From Bordetella genomosp. 9 (GTDB lineage: Bacteria > Pseudomonadota > Gammaproteobacteria > Burkholderiales > Burkholderiaceae_B), in assembly GCF_002261425.1 (NCBI RefSeq), contig NZ_NEVJ01000003.1:992001-1056000 (forward strand): 64,000 nt of DNA. The letters run 5' to 3'. The notes under the pieces are model-generated. The model saw only the letters and a list, made by a program, of their open reading frames with translations. It was not told where the DNA came from and made no database searches. This document shows, piece by piece, positions 47,375 through 57,400 of the stretch; within the stretch, counting starts at the first letter, position 1; the number at the start of each line of letters is the position of its first letter. The position numbers were made by a program, and so were the translations under genes.

Positions 47375-49109
47375 TCAGAATTCGAACAGCACGGAAAAGG
47401 CGATGGTGGGCGAGTCGGTCTTCAGGGCGTCGGGCTTTTTCAGCGGCCAGCCGGCGGACAAGTCGTAATTGGCCGCGACATAGGGCAACGCCACGCGCCC
47501 ACGCACGCCGACCACGGCGCCGACCAACGTCTGGCCCGCCAGGAACTGCGCGGCGGGACCGCTGACACGGCCGGCGTCGATGCCGGCGTATAGCTGCTGG
47601 CCGCTATCGCCCAGCGCCAGCGACAAGTCGTTGCGCCAGGACCAGCCGCTTTCGGCGGACAAGGTCATCTGCCCATCGAAGCCGCGTACCGAGTAGCGGT
47701 TGCCGATCGTGAAATAGTCGCTGGGCACCAGCGGCGTCTTGGCGTGCTGCCATTGCCAGCCGGATTGATAGGCCAGGCGTTGCCCCGCCAACTGGAAAGG
47801 CAGATAGACGCCCAGATTGGCGAGCAACACGGTGCTGCGCCCGTTCCAGTCCGGATCGCCGATCACGACGCCGGGTTGGTTGGACATGCCAGGCAAGGTG
47901 CTGCGCACCCCGCCACCGGCATCCACCGTGGCGCTACCGATGTACTGGCGATGCGACAGGTTCAGTTCATAACCGACGACGTCGCGGTGTTGCACATCGA
48001 TGTCGATGTCGTCGATGCTGTTGCTCGACCACTTGCGGAACATCTTGGCGGTGACGGTGCCCTTAGTCGGTGCCGCGATACGGGACCACGCTGATGCCGC
48101 CATCGATCTGCTTGCTCGTACCTTTGTAGAGGATGGGTTCGTCGAAGCCCGCGACGGTCTGCCGATAAGTGGATTTGCTGGCGTCGGCGAACAGCGTCCA
48201 GTAGCCGAACGGAACGCTGTAGCTGATGGAAGACGAGCGCGCACCCGCATCGTCGTTCTTCATATCCGCATTGCTGTTCCAGGCCATCGACAACTGGTCG
48301 TAGAGGAACAGCGGTGAATCCAGCACCAGCGTCGCGTTGACCTGGTTCTTGCCGGTCGAATCCAGTCCGGCGTTATCGCCGCCGACGAAGGCATGCCAAC
48401 GTTTGCCGGTGCCTGGGTGCAACACCAGATTCGTCTCGCCCACGGCGGCGCCGGGCACCAGATCGATAGTGGCGTCGGATTGGCCGGCCAGACGGCGAAT
48501 GTTTTCCAGGCCCTGGTCCAGATCGCGTTGATCCAGGGCGCTGCCCGGCCCGTTGGGCAAGGCCATACGCCACCAACCGGGCATGCCTTCGCTTTGAACC
48601 TTGGCAATAGTGCCGGGGATATAGCGCAGGGTGAGTTCACCAGCAGCCAGCGATTGCTCCGGAACCAGTACGCGCGAGGTCACGTAACCGTGATCAATAA
48701 GGCGGGCCTGGAGATCTTTCTGCAGCGCCTGCAGTCCGCGGCCGCCGATACAGTGGCCGACAGCGTGCGTGGCGGCTTCAATCAGCCATGCGGGCGGCTT
48801 GGGCGGTTGCCACACGACGGCCTGGATGGCGAAGCAGGGTTTTTCGTTCGGGAATTGCAGGCCGCTTGGCGGCTTTGCCGCGGGCGGCGGCGTAAAGACG
48901 TCCGGGCGTTCGGCGGCGCGAGCCCGTTGCGCCTCGGTTTCCTGGTCCTGTCGCCGCTGGAGCTCGGCGGCGGGATTGGCGGCATCAGACCGGCTGACCG
49001 CTTGGGCCGCCGCCTCGCCCAGGTTCAGGGCGATCGCGACGATCGCTGATGTAAAAATCCACCCGTTCCTGGGCGCGCCCGCGCGCCCCGCACACAACCT
49101 TGGCCACAT
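47375..49109 (-). pseudogene. cdiB: FhaC/CdiB-type outer-membrane transporter, frameshifted
   Basis: The N-terminal frame (49109-48063) has a signal peptide (IVAIALNLGEAAAQA), POTRA domains (about 80-220) and the start of the barrel, ending VVPYRGTD-stop. The rest of the barrel continues one frame over (TKGTVTAKMFRKW to the terminal FEF at 47375), with the conserved YSVRGF loop-6 motif. The break lies at 48063-48072. Loss of one AC from an ACAC would explain it. As read, the protein lacks about 230 residues of barrel. Together the frames match the usual length of about 575 residues. Order cdiB-cdiA-cdiI is the E. coli type. Confidence 0.8.
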
Positions 49110-49348
49110 ATGATTTTGTATACATTTATTTCCTTATGGTTCTCAATATATCCATAAATGCGGATATTGTGTCGTTGAGTAAGCGTATAAAACCAAAAAT
49201 AAGATAACGCGCTTCGACGCCGGGTGGGTGGGTGCATGCACAAACCTCGTTCCGTTTCAACGAGTTATTGCGCTCCGTCCTGCGAATAGCTCGGGATGTG
49301 GCACAGAATCCGGACGACCGACCGGGACAAATCGACAGCCCAACAGCG
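49110..49348 (-). promoter_or_regulatory. AT-rich promoter region of the cdi operon
   Basis: This 239-bp gap between cdiB and the ligase gene contains a sharply AT-rich stretch (49105-49200). An inverted repeat, CAATATATCC (49144-49153) against GGATATTG (49162-49169), lies about 40-60 bp upstream of the cdiB ATG. It is a plausible operator or activator site. The regulator is unknown. Confidence 0.4.
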
Positions 49349-51001
49349 CTATTGGGATACATCCGGCAATAGTGCCGCCAGCGTCTCCAAGGTATCCGCG
49401 TCCTGCGGCGTCTTGTCCTGCCGCCACCGCAGCATGCGCGGGAAGCGCACCGCGATACCGCTCTTGTGCCGCGCGCTGCGCGCGATGCCCTCGAACCCGA
49501 GTTCGAATACTTGTGTGGGCTCCAGGCTGCGGACCGGGCCGAACTTCTCGATGGTGGTTTTGCGCACGATGGCGTCGACCTGGCGGATTTCCTGGTCGGT
49601 CAGGCCGGAATATGCCTTGGCGAAGGGAACCAGCCGGCGTTCCGGCGCTTCCGGCGGCGCGTCCCAGACGGCGAAGGTGTAATCGGTATATAGACTGGCC
49701 CGCCGGCCATGGCCGCGCTGGGCGTAGATCAACACGGCATCAACGGAAAACGGATCGACCTTCCATTTCCACCAGACGCCGCTTTCCTTGGTGCGGCCGA
49801 CGCCGTACTGCGCGTCCGCCGCCTTCAGCATCATGCCTTCCACGCCCAGGGCCCGTGAAGCTTCGCGCTGGCGCGCCAGGTCCTGCCAATCCGCGCCATG
49901 CAGGAGCGGCGACAGGACCAGCGCGGGATCCGGGATGCCCGCGGCCAGCCGTTCCAGCATGGCACGGCGCTCGGCCTGCGGCCGGCCGCGCAGGTCTTCG
50001 CCGTCCCGTTCCAGCAGATCGTAGGCCAGCAGCACGACGGGCGCGTCGGCCAGCAGCTTGGCGCCGACCGACTTGCGGCCCAGGCGCTGTTGCAGGTGGG
50101 CAAAGGGCTGCACCCTGTCCTCTTTCCAGACGACGATTTCGCCGTCCAGCACGGTGCCTTCCGGCAGGCGGTTGCCCAGGCGCAGCAGCTCCGGAAAGCG
50201 CTCGGTGACCAGTTCTTCGCCGCGCGACCAGACCCAGGTCTGTTCGGCGCGGCGCACCAGCTGGGCGCGGATGCCGTCCCACTTCCATTCGATCTGCCAG
50301 CGCGATGGCGGGCCGAGCAGGTCCGGGAAGGCAGCGGGATCGCTGTTCAGGGGATGGGCCAGGAAGAACGGATACGGCTGCCCGTCCAGGCGGGCCTGGC
50401 CTTCGTGCGTGACGGGTTCGAGCAGGCGCTGGAACACTTCCGCCTGCGGGCGGGCGCCGATGTCGGTGTAGCCGATCAGGCGCTGCGCCATGTGGCGGGT
50501 TTCGACGCCGGCAACTTCGGCCAAGGCCCGGGTCAGGAGCAGCTTGGACACGCCCACGCGCATTGAACCGGTCATCAGCTTGGCACAGACGAAGCGGCCG
50601 TGCTGGTCCAGGCGGGCGAACAGGTCTTTCAGGCGGTGGACGATTTCGGCCGGCGGCAGGCCCCGCAGCGGCAGCAGCCGTTCCTCCACCCACTCCGTCA
50701 GGCTGGCGGTATCCGAAACCCCAGGGTCGGGCAGCAGCAGCGACAGTGTTTCGGCCAGGTCGCCGACGGCCTGGTAGCTTTCTTCGAACAGCCATTCCGG
50801 GACGCCGGCGGCGTCGGTGATGAACTGCCGCAGTACCTTGGTCGGAACCAGTTGGCGCGGCTTGCCGCCCGCCAGGAAATACGCAGCCCAGGCGCCGTCG
50901 GCCGGCGGGGCGGCCCGGAAATAATCGCGCATGGCCGCCAGCTTGGCGTTGCTGGACGTGGTGGCGTCCAGCCGGGTATAGAGATCGGCGAAATCCTTCA
51001 C
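49349..51001 (-). CDS. ATP-dependent DNA ligase (LigC/LigB-like, DNA repair type)
   Basis: The 550-residue protein has an N-terminal ligase DNA-binding domain (about 1-200), the adenylylation motif with Lys240 (EWKWDGIR), motif LDGEIVVW, VEGMMLKAADAQY, and WWKWKVDP, followed by an OB-fold tail (FELGFEGIARSARHKSGIAVRFPRM region). It belongs to the group called cisplatin damage response ATP-dependent DNA ligase. The start is the GTG at 51001 that overlaps the exonuclease stop (GTGA), so the two are co-translated. Confidence 0.9.
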   Translation of the reverse strand: MKDFADLYTRLDATTSSNAKLAAMRDYFRAAPPADGAWAAYFLAGGKPRQLVPTKVLRQFITDAAGVPEWLFEESYQAVGDLAETLSLLLPDPGVSDTASLTEWVEERLLPLRGLPPAEIVHRLKDLFARLDQHGRFVCAKLMTGSMRVGVSKLLLTRALAEVAGVETRHMAQRLIGYTDIGARPQAEVFQRLLEPVTHEGQARLDGQPYPFFLAHPLNSDPAAFPDLLGPPSRWQIEWKWDGIRAQLVRRAEQTWVWSRGEELVTERFPELLRLGNRLPEGTVLDGEIVVWKEDRVQPFAHLQQRLGRKSVGAKLLADAPVVLLAYDLLERDGEDLRGRPQAERRAMLERLAAGIPDPALVLSPLLHGADWQDLARQREASRALGVEGMMLKAADAQYGVGRTKESGVWWKWKVDPFSVDAVLIYAQRGHGRRASLYTDYTFAVWDAPPEAPERRLVPFAKAYSGLTDQEIRQVDAIVRKTTIEKFGPVRSLEPTQVFELGFEGIARSARHKSGIAVRFPRMLRWRQDKTPQDADTLETLAALLPDVSQ

Positions 51002-52149
51002 GAGGCCGGGTCCTCCGGGTCGTCGCCGGCATCCGGGTCGGACGGCAAGCGCGCCCGCGCTTCGCTTGCCGCCTGCGCAGATGCCATGGCCTCCGCGCCG
51101 TCCGAGGCGGCTTCGTCGCTTGCGCCGGCCCTGGTGGCGCCCTGCTCCTTGTCCGGACCACCCTCGTCTTCCTCCGCCCCGTACTCGGTGGTGAAGGATT
51201 CCCCGCGCAGGCCCAGCTCGTTCAGCCAGCGCACCAGGACGGCGACACTGCCATGGGTAACGATGACCCGCTCCGCGCCCGTGGCGCGGATGGCCTTGCC
51301 CAAGCCCGGCCAATCCGCGTGGTCGGACATTACGAACCCTCGATCCACGCCGCGCCGGCGGCGCGCGCCGCGCAAGCGCATCCAGCCGCTGGCGAATGCG
51401 TCGGCGTGCTCGCCGAATCGCCGCGTCCATGGGGTGCCGCGCGCCGACGGCGGCGCCAGCACCAGCGCGCGGCGCAGCTGCGCCGGATCGGTGATCTCCG
51501 ACACCGTGATGGTCGGCGGCAAGGCGACGCCGGATGCCCGGTAGACCCGGTTCAAGCCCTCCACCGCCCCGTGCGTGACGATCGGGCCGATCGCCGCATC
51601 CAGCCCGTGCAGGATCCGCTGCGCCTTGCCGAACGCATAGCAATACAGGATGGATGCCCGGCCCACGGCGGCATTGGCGGCCCACCAGGCATTGATGTCG
51701 GCCCGCACCTGGGCCACGTCGTCCCAGCGATAGACCGGCAGTCCGAAGGTCGATTCGGTAATGAAGACGTCACACGGTACGGGCTCGAATGGGTCGCAGG
51801 TCCCGTCTTCCTGCAGCTTGTAGTCGCCCGACGCGACCCACACCTGGCCGCCATGCTCCAACCGGACCTGCGCCGAGCCCAATACATGCCCGGCGGGAAA
51901 CAGGCTGATGCGCACACCATTATGTATACGCGTTTCGCCATAGGGCACGGCATCCAGGTCGACGTCGCCGACCCGCGCCCGCAGCACGCCCGCGCCGGCG
52001 GACGACGCCAGGTAATGGGCATGGCCGGCCCGTGCATGGTCGGAGTGCGCGTGCGTAATGATGGCGCGTTCGACCGGCCGCCAGGGGTCGATATAGAAAT
52101 TCCCAGGGGGGCAGTACAGGCCTTCGGGTCGTGCGACGATCAAATCCAT
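50998..52149 (-). CDS. Ligase-associated DNA exonuclease (beta-CASP metallo-beta-lactamase fold)
   Basis: The 383-residue protein has the metal motif THAHSDHARAGH, the PAGHVLGSAQ and VASGDYK segments, and the beta-CASP end VMSDHADWPGL. It is the SNM1-like nuclease regularly found beside the ATP-dependent ligase. The acidic low-complexity C-terminal tail (from about 330) is unusual. The ATG at 52149 is preferred over a GTG three codons upstream. Neither has a clear ribosome-binding site. The helicase and phosphoesterase genes often seen with this pair are absent from the window. Confidence 0.88.
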   Translation of the reverse strand: MDLIVARPEGLYCPPGNFYIDPWRPVERAIITHAHSDHARAGHAHYLASSAGAGVLRARVGDVDLDAVPYGETRIHNGVRISLFPAGHVLGSAQVRLEHGGQVWVASGDYKLQEDGTCDPFEPVPCDVFITESTFGLPVYRWDDVAQVRADINAWWAANAAVGRASILYCYAFGKAQRILHGLDAAIGPIVTHGAVEGLNRVYRASGVALPPTITVSEITDPAQLRRALVLAPPSARGTPWTRRFGEHADAFASGWMRLRGARRRRGVDRGFVMSDHADWPGLGKAIRATGAERVIVTHGSVAVLVRWLNELGLRGESFTTEYGAEEDEGGPDKEQGATRAGASDEAASDGAEAMASAQAASEARARLPSDPDAGDDPEDPAS

Positions 52150-52598
52150 GAAGTTCACAGTGCCGTGTTGCTTGGGGTCGCCGCCAGGACGCTTTGCCCC
52201 GCGTGATCGAATTTTTGATCAACCTCAAGGCGCCCGCCGGTTGGGCGATCTAGTCTGGACAGGCGAGGCGCCGCACGGCGCAAAGCAAGCCGCAAGCCGG
52301 AAAGCGGCCGCACGGGTTACCAAAGTACACATCGTGGCAGGCTGTCCATGAGCAAAATAGCTGCTGACCCACGTTCCTACTCACCTTGGGCACGCTGCTT
52401 GCCAAGATACATGCATTCGGTCCCGAGCCGGTTGCGGATAGCAGCGAAGCATCGCGTATAGAAATTACGTTGCGTGTCATTTTCTACGCGAGACACAGTA
52501 GCAATCGTTACCCGTCGCCGTCTCCCGGCCTCCCCGTTGTCTTCGCCTGGCGCGTCCCAACCTTTTATCCGGACGCGTTTTCATTGGAGTAGGTAATC
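52150..52598. other. Intergenic region upstream of glgA
   Basis: This 449-bp gap separates the divergent exonuclease and glgA genes. No frame longer than 76 codons with a recognisable product was found on either strand. It should hold both promoters. Composition is lower in GC from 52320 to 52500. No RNA gene was recognised. Confidence 0.5.
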
Positions 52599-54218
52599 GT
52601 GTCGCGAAAAATCCTGGCTGTTACGTCGGAAGCGTTTCCCCTGGCAAAGACCGGGGGCCTGGGTGACGCCGTCAGCGGCATGGCGCGCGCCCTTCATGAA
52701 AGCGGCACGGCCATCACGCTGATGCTGCCCGCCTATCGCGGCACCATCGAAAAACTGACGCAGGTCCAGGAAATCGCCCGCCTGCGCCGCCTGCCCGGCG
52801 GCGAGGCGCGGCTGCTGCACGGAATTTGCCCGGCCTTGGGCGGCGTGCCGGTGCTGCTCTTGCAGAACGACAGGCTGTACGACCGCGACACCCTGTACAC
52901 CGATGCGGAAGGCCGCGAGTACGAAGACAACGGCATCCGCTTCGCCGCGCTGGCGCACGCCGCCGCCCGCGTGGCCGCCGGCACCACGCGGATCCCGCGC
53001 CCCGACATTGTGCATGCGCACGATTGGCACACCGGTCTGGTGCCTATGCTGGTGCGTGACAAGGGTATCAACGTCCGCACGGTGCTGACGATCCACAACA
53101 TGGCCTTCCAGGGCGTGTACCCCATGCATATGGCTGACGCCATGGGCATCCACCCGCGCCATCTGACGGTGGAAGGCATCGAATACTGGGGCCAGCTCAG
53201 CTTCCTGAAAGCGGGCATCCGGCATGCCGACCGCATCACCACCGTCAGCCACACCTACGCGCGCGAGATCCTGACCGAACGCTTCGGCTGCGGGTTGGAA
53301 GGCGTGCTGGCGACGCGCCTGCACGACCTGCTGGCCGTGCCGAACGGCATCGATCCGGAAGAATGGGATCCCGCCAATGACGTCCATCTGGACGGCTACA
53401 CCTTCAGCGCTGGCGATATGGACAACAAGCCGCGCTGCAAGGTGCGCCTGCAGCGGCACTTCGGCCTGATCGAAAACCCGCGCGCGCCCGTGCTGGTCAT
53501 GGGTAGCCGCCTGACGTCCCAGAAAATGGCCGACCTGGCGGTGCAGGCCATTCCCCGCATGCTGGACGACTATCCGGACCTGCAGGTGGCCGTGCTCGGC
53601 CAGGGCGAAAAATGGATAGAGGCGGCGCTGCGCCAGTTGCAGCGTTGCTACCCGGGCCGCTTCGCCGCGCGCATCGGGTTCGACGAAGAAACCGCCCATA
53701 TCCTGCACGCGGGGGGCGATATGCTGCTGCACGGCAGCCGCTTCGAACCCTTCGGGCTGACGCCGCTGTATGCCATGCGCTACGGCACGATTCCTATCGG
53801 CTCGCGTGTCGGCGGTATGGCGGACACCATTTCGGACCCGGGCGTGCGCGCCGGCCGCGACGCCATGCGGAATGCGACGGGCGTGCTGTTCGACGGCGAA
53901 ACCGCGGATGCCATGGCCGCCGCCATTGCGCGCGCGATCAGCCTGTACCGCCGGCCCGCCATCTGGCAGGCGATGCGCCATCGCGCCATGACCACCGACT
54001 TCAGCTGGGAACGCGTCGTCCCGAGCTATGACAGCCTGTACCGGTCGCTGATGCCGGACGATGCCCTCCAGCAGGCCCCGGCCGCCGTGCCCGCCCCTGC
54101 GCGGCCGTCGCTGCTGGAACAGGTCACCGCCGCCGCCCGCCCGCTGGCCGTCGTGGGGATCGGTGGCCGATCCGGCAAGGACACCGCATCCAACGCGCTG
54201 ACCGCCGGCGCTGCTTGA
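52599..54218 (+). CDS. glgA: Glycogen synthase GlgA
   Basis: The 539-residue GT5 enzyme has the ADP-glucose loop KTGG (17-20), the VHAHDWHTGL and TIHNMAFQG segments, and the C-terminal ERFEPFGL-type donor motif (here SRFEPFGLTPLYAMRYGTIP). It extends alpha-1,4-glucan from ADP-glucose. The start is GTG at 52599. The last 60 residues (Ala/Pro-rich, after YDSLYRSL) go beyond the usual GlgA end. No glgC is in the window. Confidence 0.95.
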   Translation: MSRKILAVTSEAFPLAKTGGLGDAVSGMARALHESGTAITLMLPAYRGTIEKLTQVQEIARLRRLPGGEARLLHGICPALGGVPVLLLQNDRLYDRDTLYTDAEGREYEDNGIRFAALAHAAARVAAGTTRIPRPDIVHAHDWHTGLVPMLVRDKGINVRTVLTIHNMAFQGVYPMHMADAMGIHPRHLTVEGIEYWGQLSFLKAGIRHADRITTVSHTYAREILTERFGCGLEGVLATRLHDLLAVPNGIDPEEWDPANDVHLDGYTFSAGDMDNKPRCKVRLQRHFGLIENPRAPVLVMGSRLTSQKMADLAVQAIPRMLDDYPDLQVAVLGQGEKWIEAALRQLQRCYPGRFAARIGFDEETAHILHAGGDMLLHGSRFEPFGLTPLYAMRYGTIPIGSRVGGMADTISDPGVRAGRDAMRNATGVLFDGETADAMAAAIARAISLYRRPAIWQAMRHRAMTTDFSWERVVPSYDSLYRSLMPDDALQQAPAAVPAPARPSLLEQVTAAARPLAVVGIGGRSGKDTASNALTAGAA

Positions 54219-54222
54219 GGGA

Positions 54223-54265
54223 CTCCGCCATTTGGTGGATGCGGCAGTTCCGCCAAATGGCGGAG
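54223..54265 (+). terminator. Hairpin after glgA
   Basis: A perfect 13-bp stem (54223-54235 with 54253-54265), extendable by three pairs, starts 5 nt after the glgA stop. There is no T-run. A second GC hairpin (54417-54424 with 54432-54439) lies 40 bp before glgE. The 262-bp gap may separate glgA from the glgE-treS-glgB-glgX unit or set relative expression. Confidence 0.5.
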
Positions 54266-54480
54266 CCGCCTGCGCGCCAAGGGCGGGTCGCCGTCCGCGC
54301 CGTACCGCGCGACGGACGGCAACACGACCGGCTTATCGTCGACGACAACCCGCCATCGCGTCCGGGCCCTGCGCTTGCGACGCGATGGCCGCGTCCAGGC
54401 CCCTGGCTTGCGATGCCACGGCCGCGGCCTTCGGCCGTGCCCGTCACTTATCGATCAACGAGACAATCTACGAGCCCTAA

Positions 54481-57400
54481 ATGCGCATTTATTACGTCCA
54501 TCCCGTGCTCGCCGGTCCGCTTTCCAACCATGCCGCCGGGCGCTGGCCGGCCATATGCGCGCGCGCCAAGGCGCTGGGATTCGACACGCTGATGTTGGCG
54601 CCCCTGGGCGCGCCCGACCCCGCCGGCAATCCTTTCGTGCCCAGCGACCCGGGTCGCTTGAACCCCGCGCTGGGTGAACTGGCGCTGGACGAAACCCTGG
54701 CCACCTTGTCCGCGCTATGCGACAAACACCGGCTGGCCCTGATGGTGGACGTGGTGGTGGACCGGGTGGCGGCGGACGGCGCGATGGCGCAGGCGCATCC
54801 CGACTGGTATGAGCATCCCGACGGCGTGGATGCCCTGCTCGATCCGCGCAAGCCGCTGGAAGAACGCCACGCCCTGCCGCTGCGCCGCGACGGCGGCGCG
54901 GCCCCGCAGGGCTTCATCGCCGACTGGGTCGAGCGCCTGGGCCTGTGGGTACAGAATGGCGTGGCGGGCTTTCGCTGCATGTCGCCGCACCGGCTGAACG
55001 CCCCGGAATGGCGCGACCTGATGGAAGGCGTGCGCGCGGTGCGTCCCGATACCCGTTTCCTGGCCTGGACACCGGGGCTGAACCCGGCCCAGACCGGCGA
55101 GTTGGCCGGCGCCGGCTTCGACGGGGTGTTTTCGTCGCTGCCCTGGTGGGACTATCGCTCGCCCTGGCTGATGGACGAGTACACGCGCCTGCGCCTGATC
55201 GCGCCCGTCATCGCCGCCGCGGAAGCCCCTTATGCCAAGCGCGTGGCGGCCTGGCGCGACGACCCGCATGGGCGCTATCTGAATGCGGCACGGGCGATCT
55301 GGACCGCCGCCGTGGTGGGCGATGCCGGGATCTTCGTGCCGATGGGCTTCGAAGACAGCGCCGTCGAGACCATCGAACCGCATGGCGGCGATGGCAATCC
55401 CGACCAGTGGTACGGCGCGGGCGCCGGCCAGGGCAACGGTGAGGCAGCGCCGTCCGCGCGGGCGTCCCGCAGGCGCGCCAACGATATCCCGGATAGCAGC
55501 CCACACCCCACCCTGCATGGCGATATTGCGCTCGTGAACCAGTGGTTGAGCCGCACCGCCGGCGCGACCGGACCGCTGCGCAGCCTGCTGGGGCCGCTGT
55601 CGCCCGTTACCGCCTTGTTTCGCGGCGACGGCCACCCCTACGCCCTGCCCGGCAACGGCCGCGCGCCGGCGCGTCTGGTGGTGCTGAACCCGGACGATCA
55701 CCACGAGGCCCCCATCGATTGGGATGCGCTGGGCAGCCGCCTGCCGGACACCTACGCCAGGCTGGACATGTGGGAAACCGACCAGCCGGCCAGCGAGCTG
55801 CCCGACCGCCTGGCGCCCGGCGCCGTCGTGCGGCTGGGCGCCAGCCGGCTGCCGCCGGTACGCATGCCGGCGTCCGACGAAGGGCGTACGTCCGTGACCG
55901 CCGCCATGCGCGCGCCGCGCGCGGTGATCGAGCGTGTCACGCCCGCGGTCGACGACGGCGCCTTCCCGGTGAAACGCGTGGTGGACGAGCCCGTCAACGT
56001 GGAAGCCGACGTGTTCATGGATGGCCACGAGCACATCGCCGTCGCCCTGCTGTGGCGCGCCGCCGACGAACGCGGATGGCGGCGCGAGCCCATGACGCTG
56101 CTGAACAACGATCGCTGGCAAGGCCAGTTCGTGCCGCGCCGCAATGGCCGCCATTACTTCGTGGTGCAGGCATGGTCCGACACCTGGCATTCCTTCACGG
56201 AGGGCTATGCCAAGAAGCATCAGGCGGGCGTGGACATCGCGTTGGAGACGGCTGAAGGCCGCCAGGCCATCGCCGCCGCGCTCGAACGCCTGCCCGCCGA
56301 CACGCCCGCCGCGGAATGGCTGCGGCACGCCTTGCGGGTGCTGGGTCATGAACCCGAAGCGCCCGCGCCCCGGCGCGGGCGCCGCAAGGCCGACGCGCCG
56401 CCGCCGCCGGTGTTCGCCGCGCCGACGCCCGAACAGGTGGCTGTCCTGCTTGCCGAGGAAACCACCGAGGCCATGCGCCAGGCCGACGCGCGCCCCTTCG
56501 AAACCACCACCCCGGTGGAATACGCCGTCACCGTGGACCGCCCGGCGGCGCGCTTCGCCAGCTGGTACGAGATCTTCCCGCGTTCGCAGACCGACGATCC
56601 GGCGCGGCACGGCACCTTCGACGACGTCATCCGCGAGCTGCCGCGCATACGCGCGATGGGCTTCGATACGCTGTATTTCCCACCCATACACCCGATCGGC
56701 CGTCGCAACCGCAAGGGCCGCAACAACACCCTGACGCCGAGCCCCGACGATCCGGGCAGCCCCTACGCCATCGGCGCCGAGGAAGGCGGCCACGATGCCT
56801 TGCATCCCCAGCTGGGCTCATTGGACGATTTCAAGCGCCTGATCGATGCGGCGCATCGCCATGAACTGGAGATCGCGCTGGACTTCGCCATCCAGTGCTC
56901 GCCCGATCACCCCTGGCTGAAAGAGCACCCGGAATGGTTCGACTGGCGCCCGGATGGCTCGCTGAAGTATGCCGAGAATCCGCCCAAGAAATACGAGGAC
57001 ATCGTCAACGTCGACTTCTATGGTCCGCAGGCCGGCGCTTCGCGCCAGGCCGGGCTGTGGCGTGCCTTGCGCGACGTGGTGTTGTTCTGGGTCGCGCAGG
57101 GCGTGCGCATCTTCCGCGTGGACAATCCGCACACCAAGCCGCTGCCCTTCTGGCAATGGATGATCGCCGACGTGCAGAGCCGCCATCCCGAAACCCTGTT
57201 CCTGTCCGAAGCCTTCACGCGGCCCAAGATGATGTACCGGCTGGCCAAGGTGGGTTTCAGCCAGTCGTACACCTACTTCACGTGGCGCGATACCAAGCAG
57301 GAACTGACGGAGTACCTGACCGAGCTGAACGCCGCGCCGCCCGCGGAATTCTTCCGGCCGCATTTCTTCGTCAACACGCCGGACATCAATCCGCGCTTCC

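Noticed and set aside
46208..47593. 461-codon plus-strand frame opposite the start of cdiA
   Set aside because: It is antisense to the secretion domain and signal peptide of CdiA, and its His/Arg-rich product is typical of shadow frames in GC-rich DNA.
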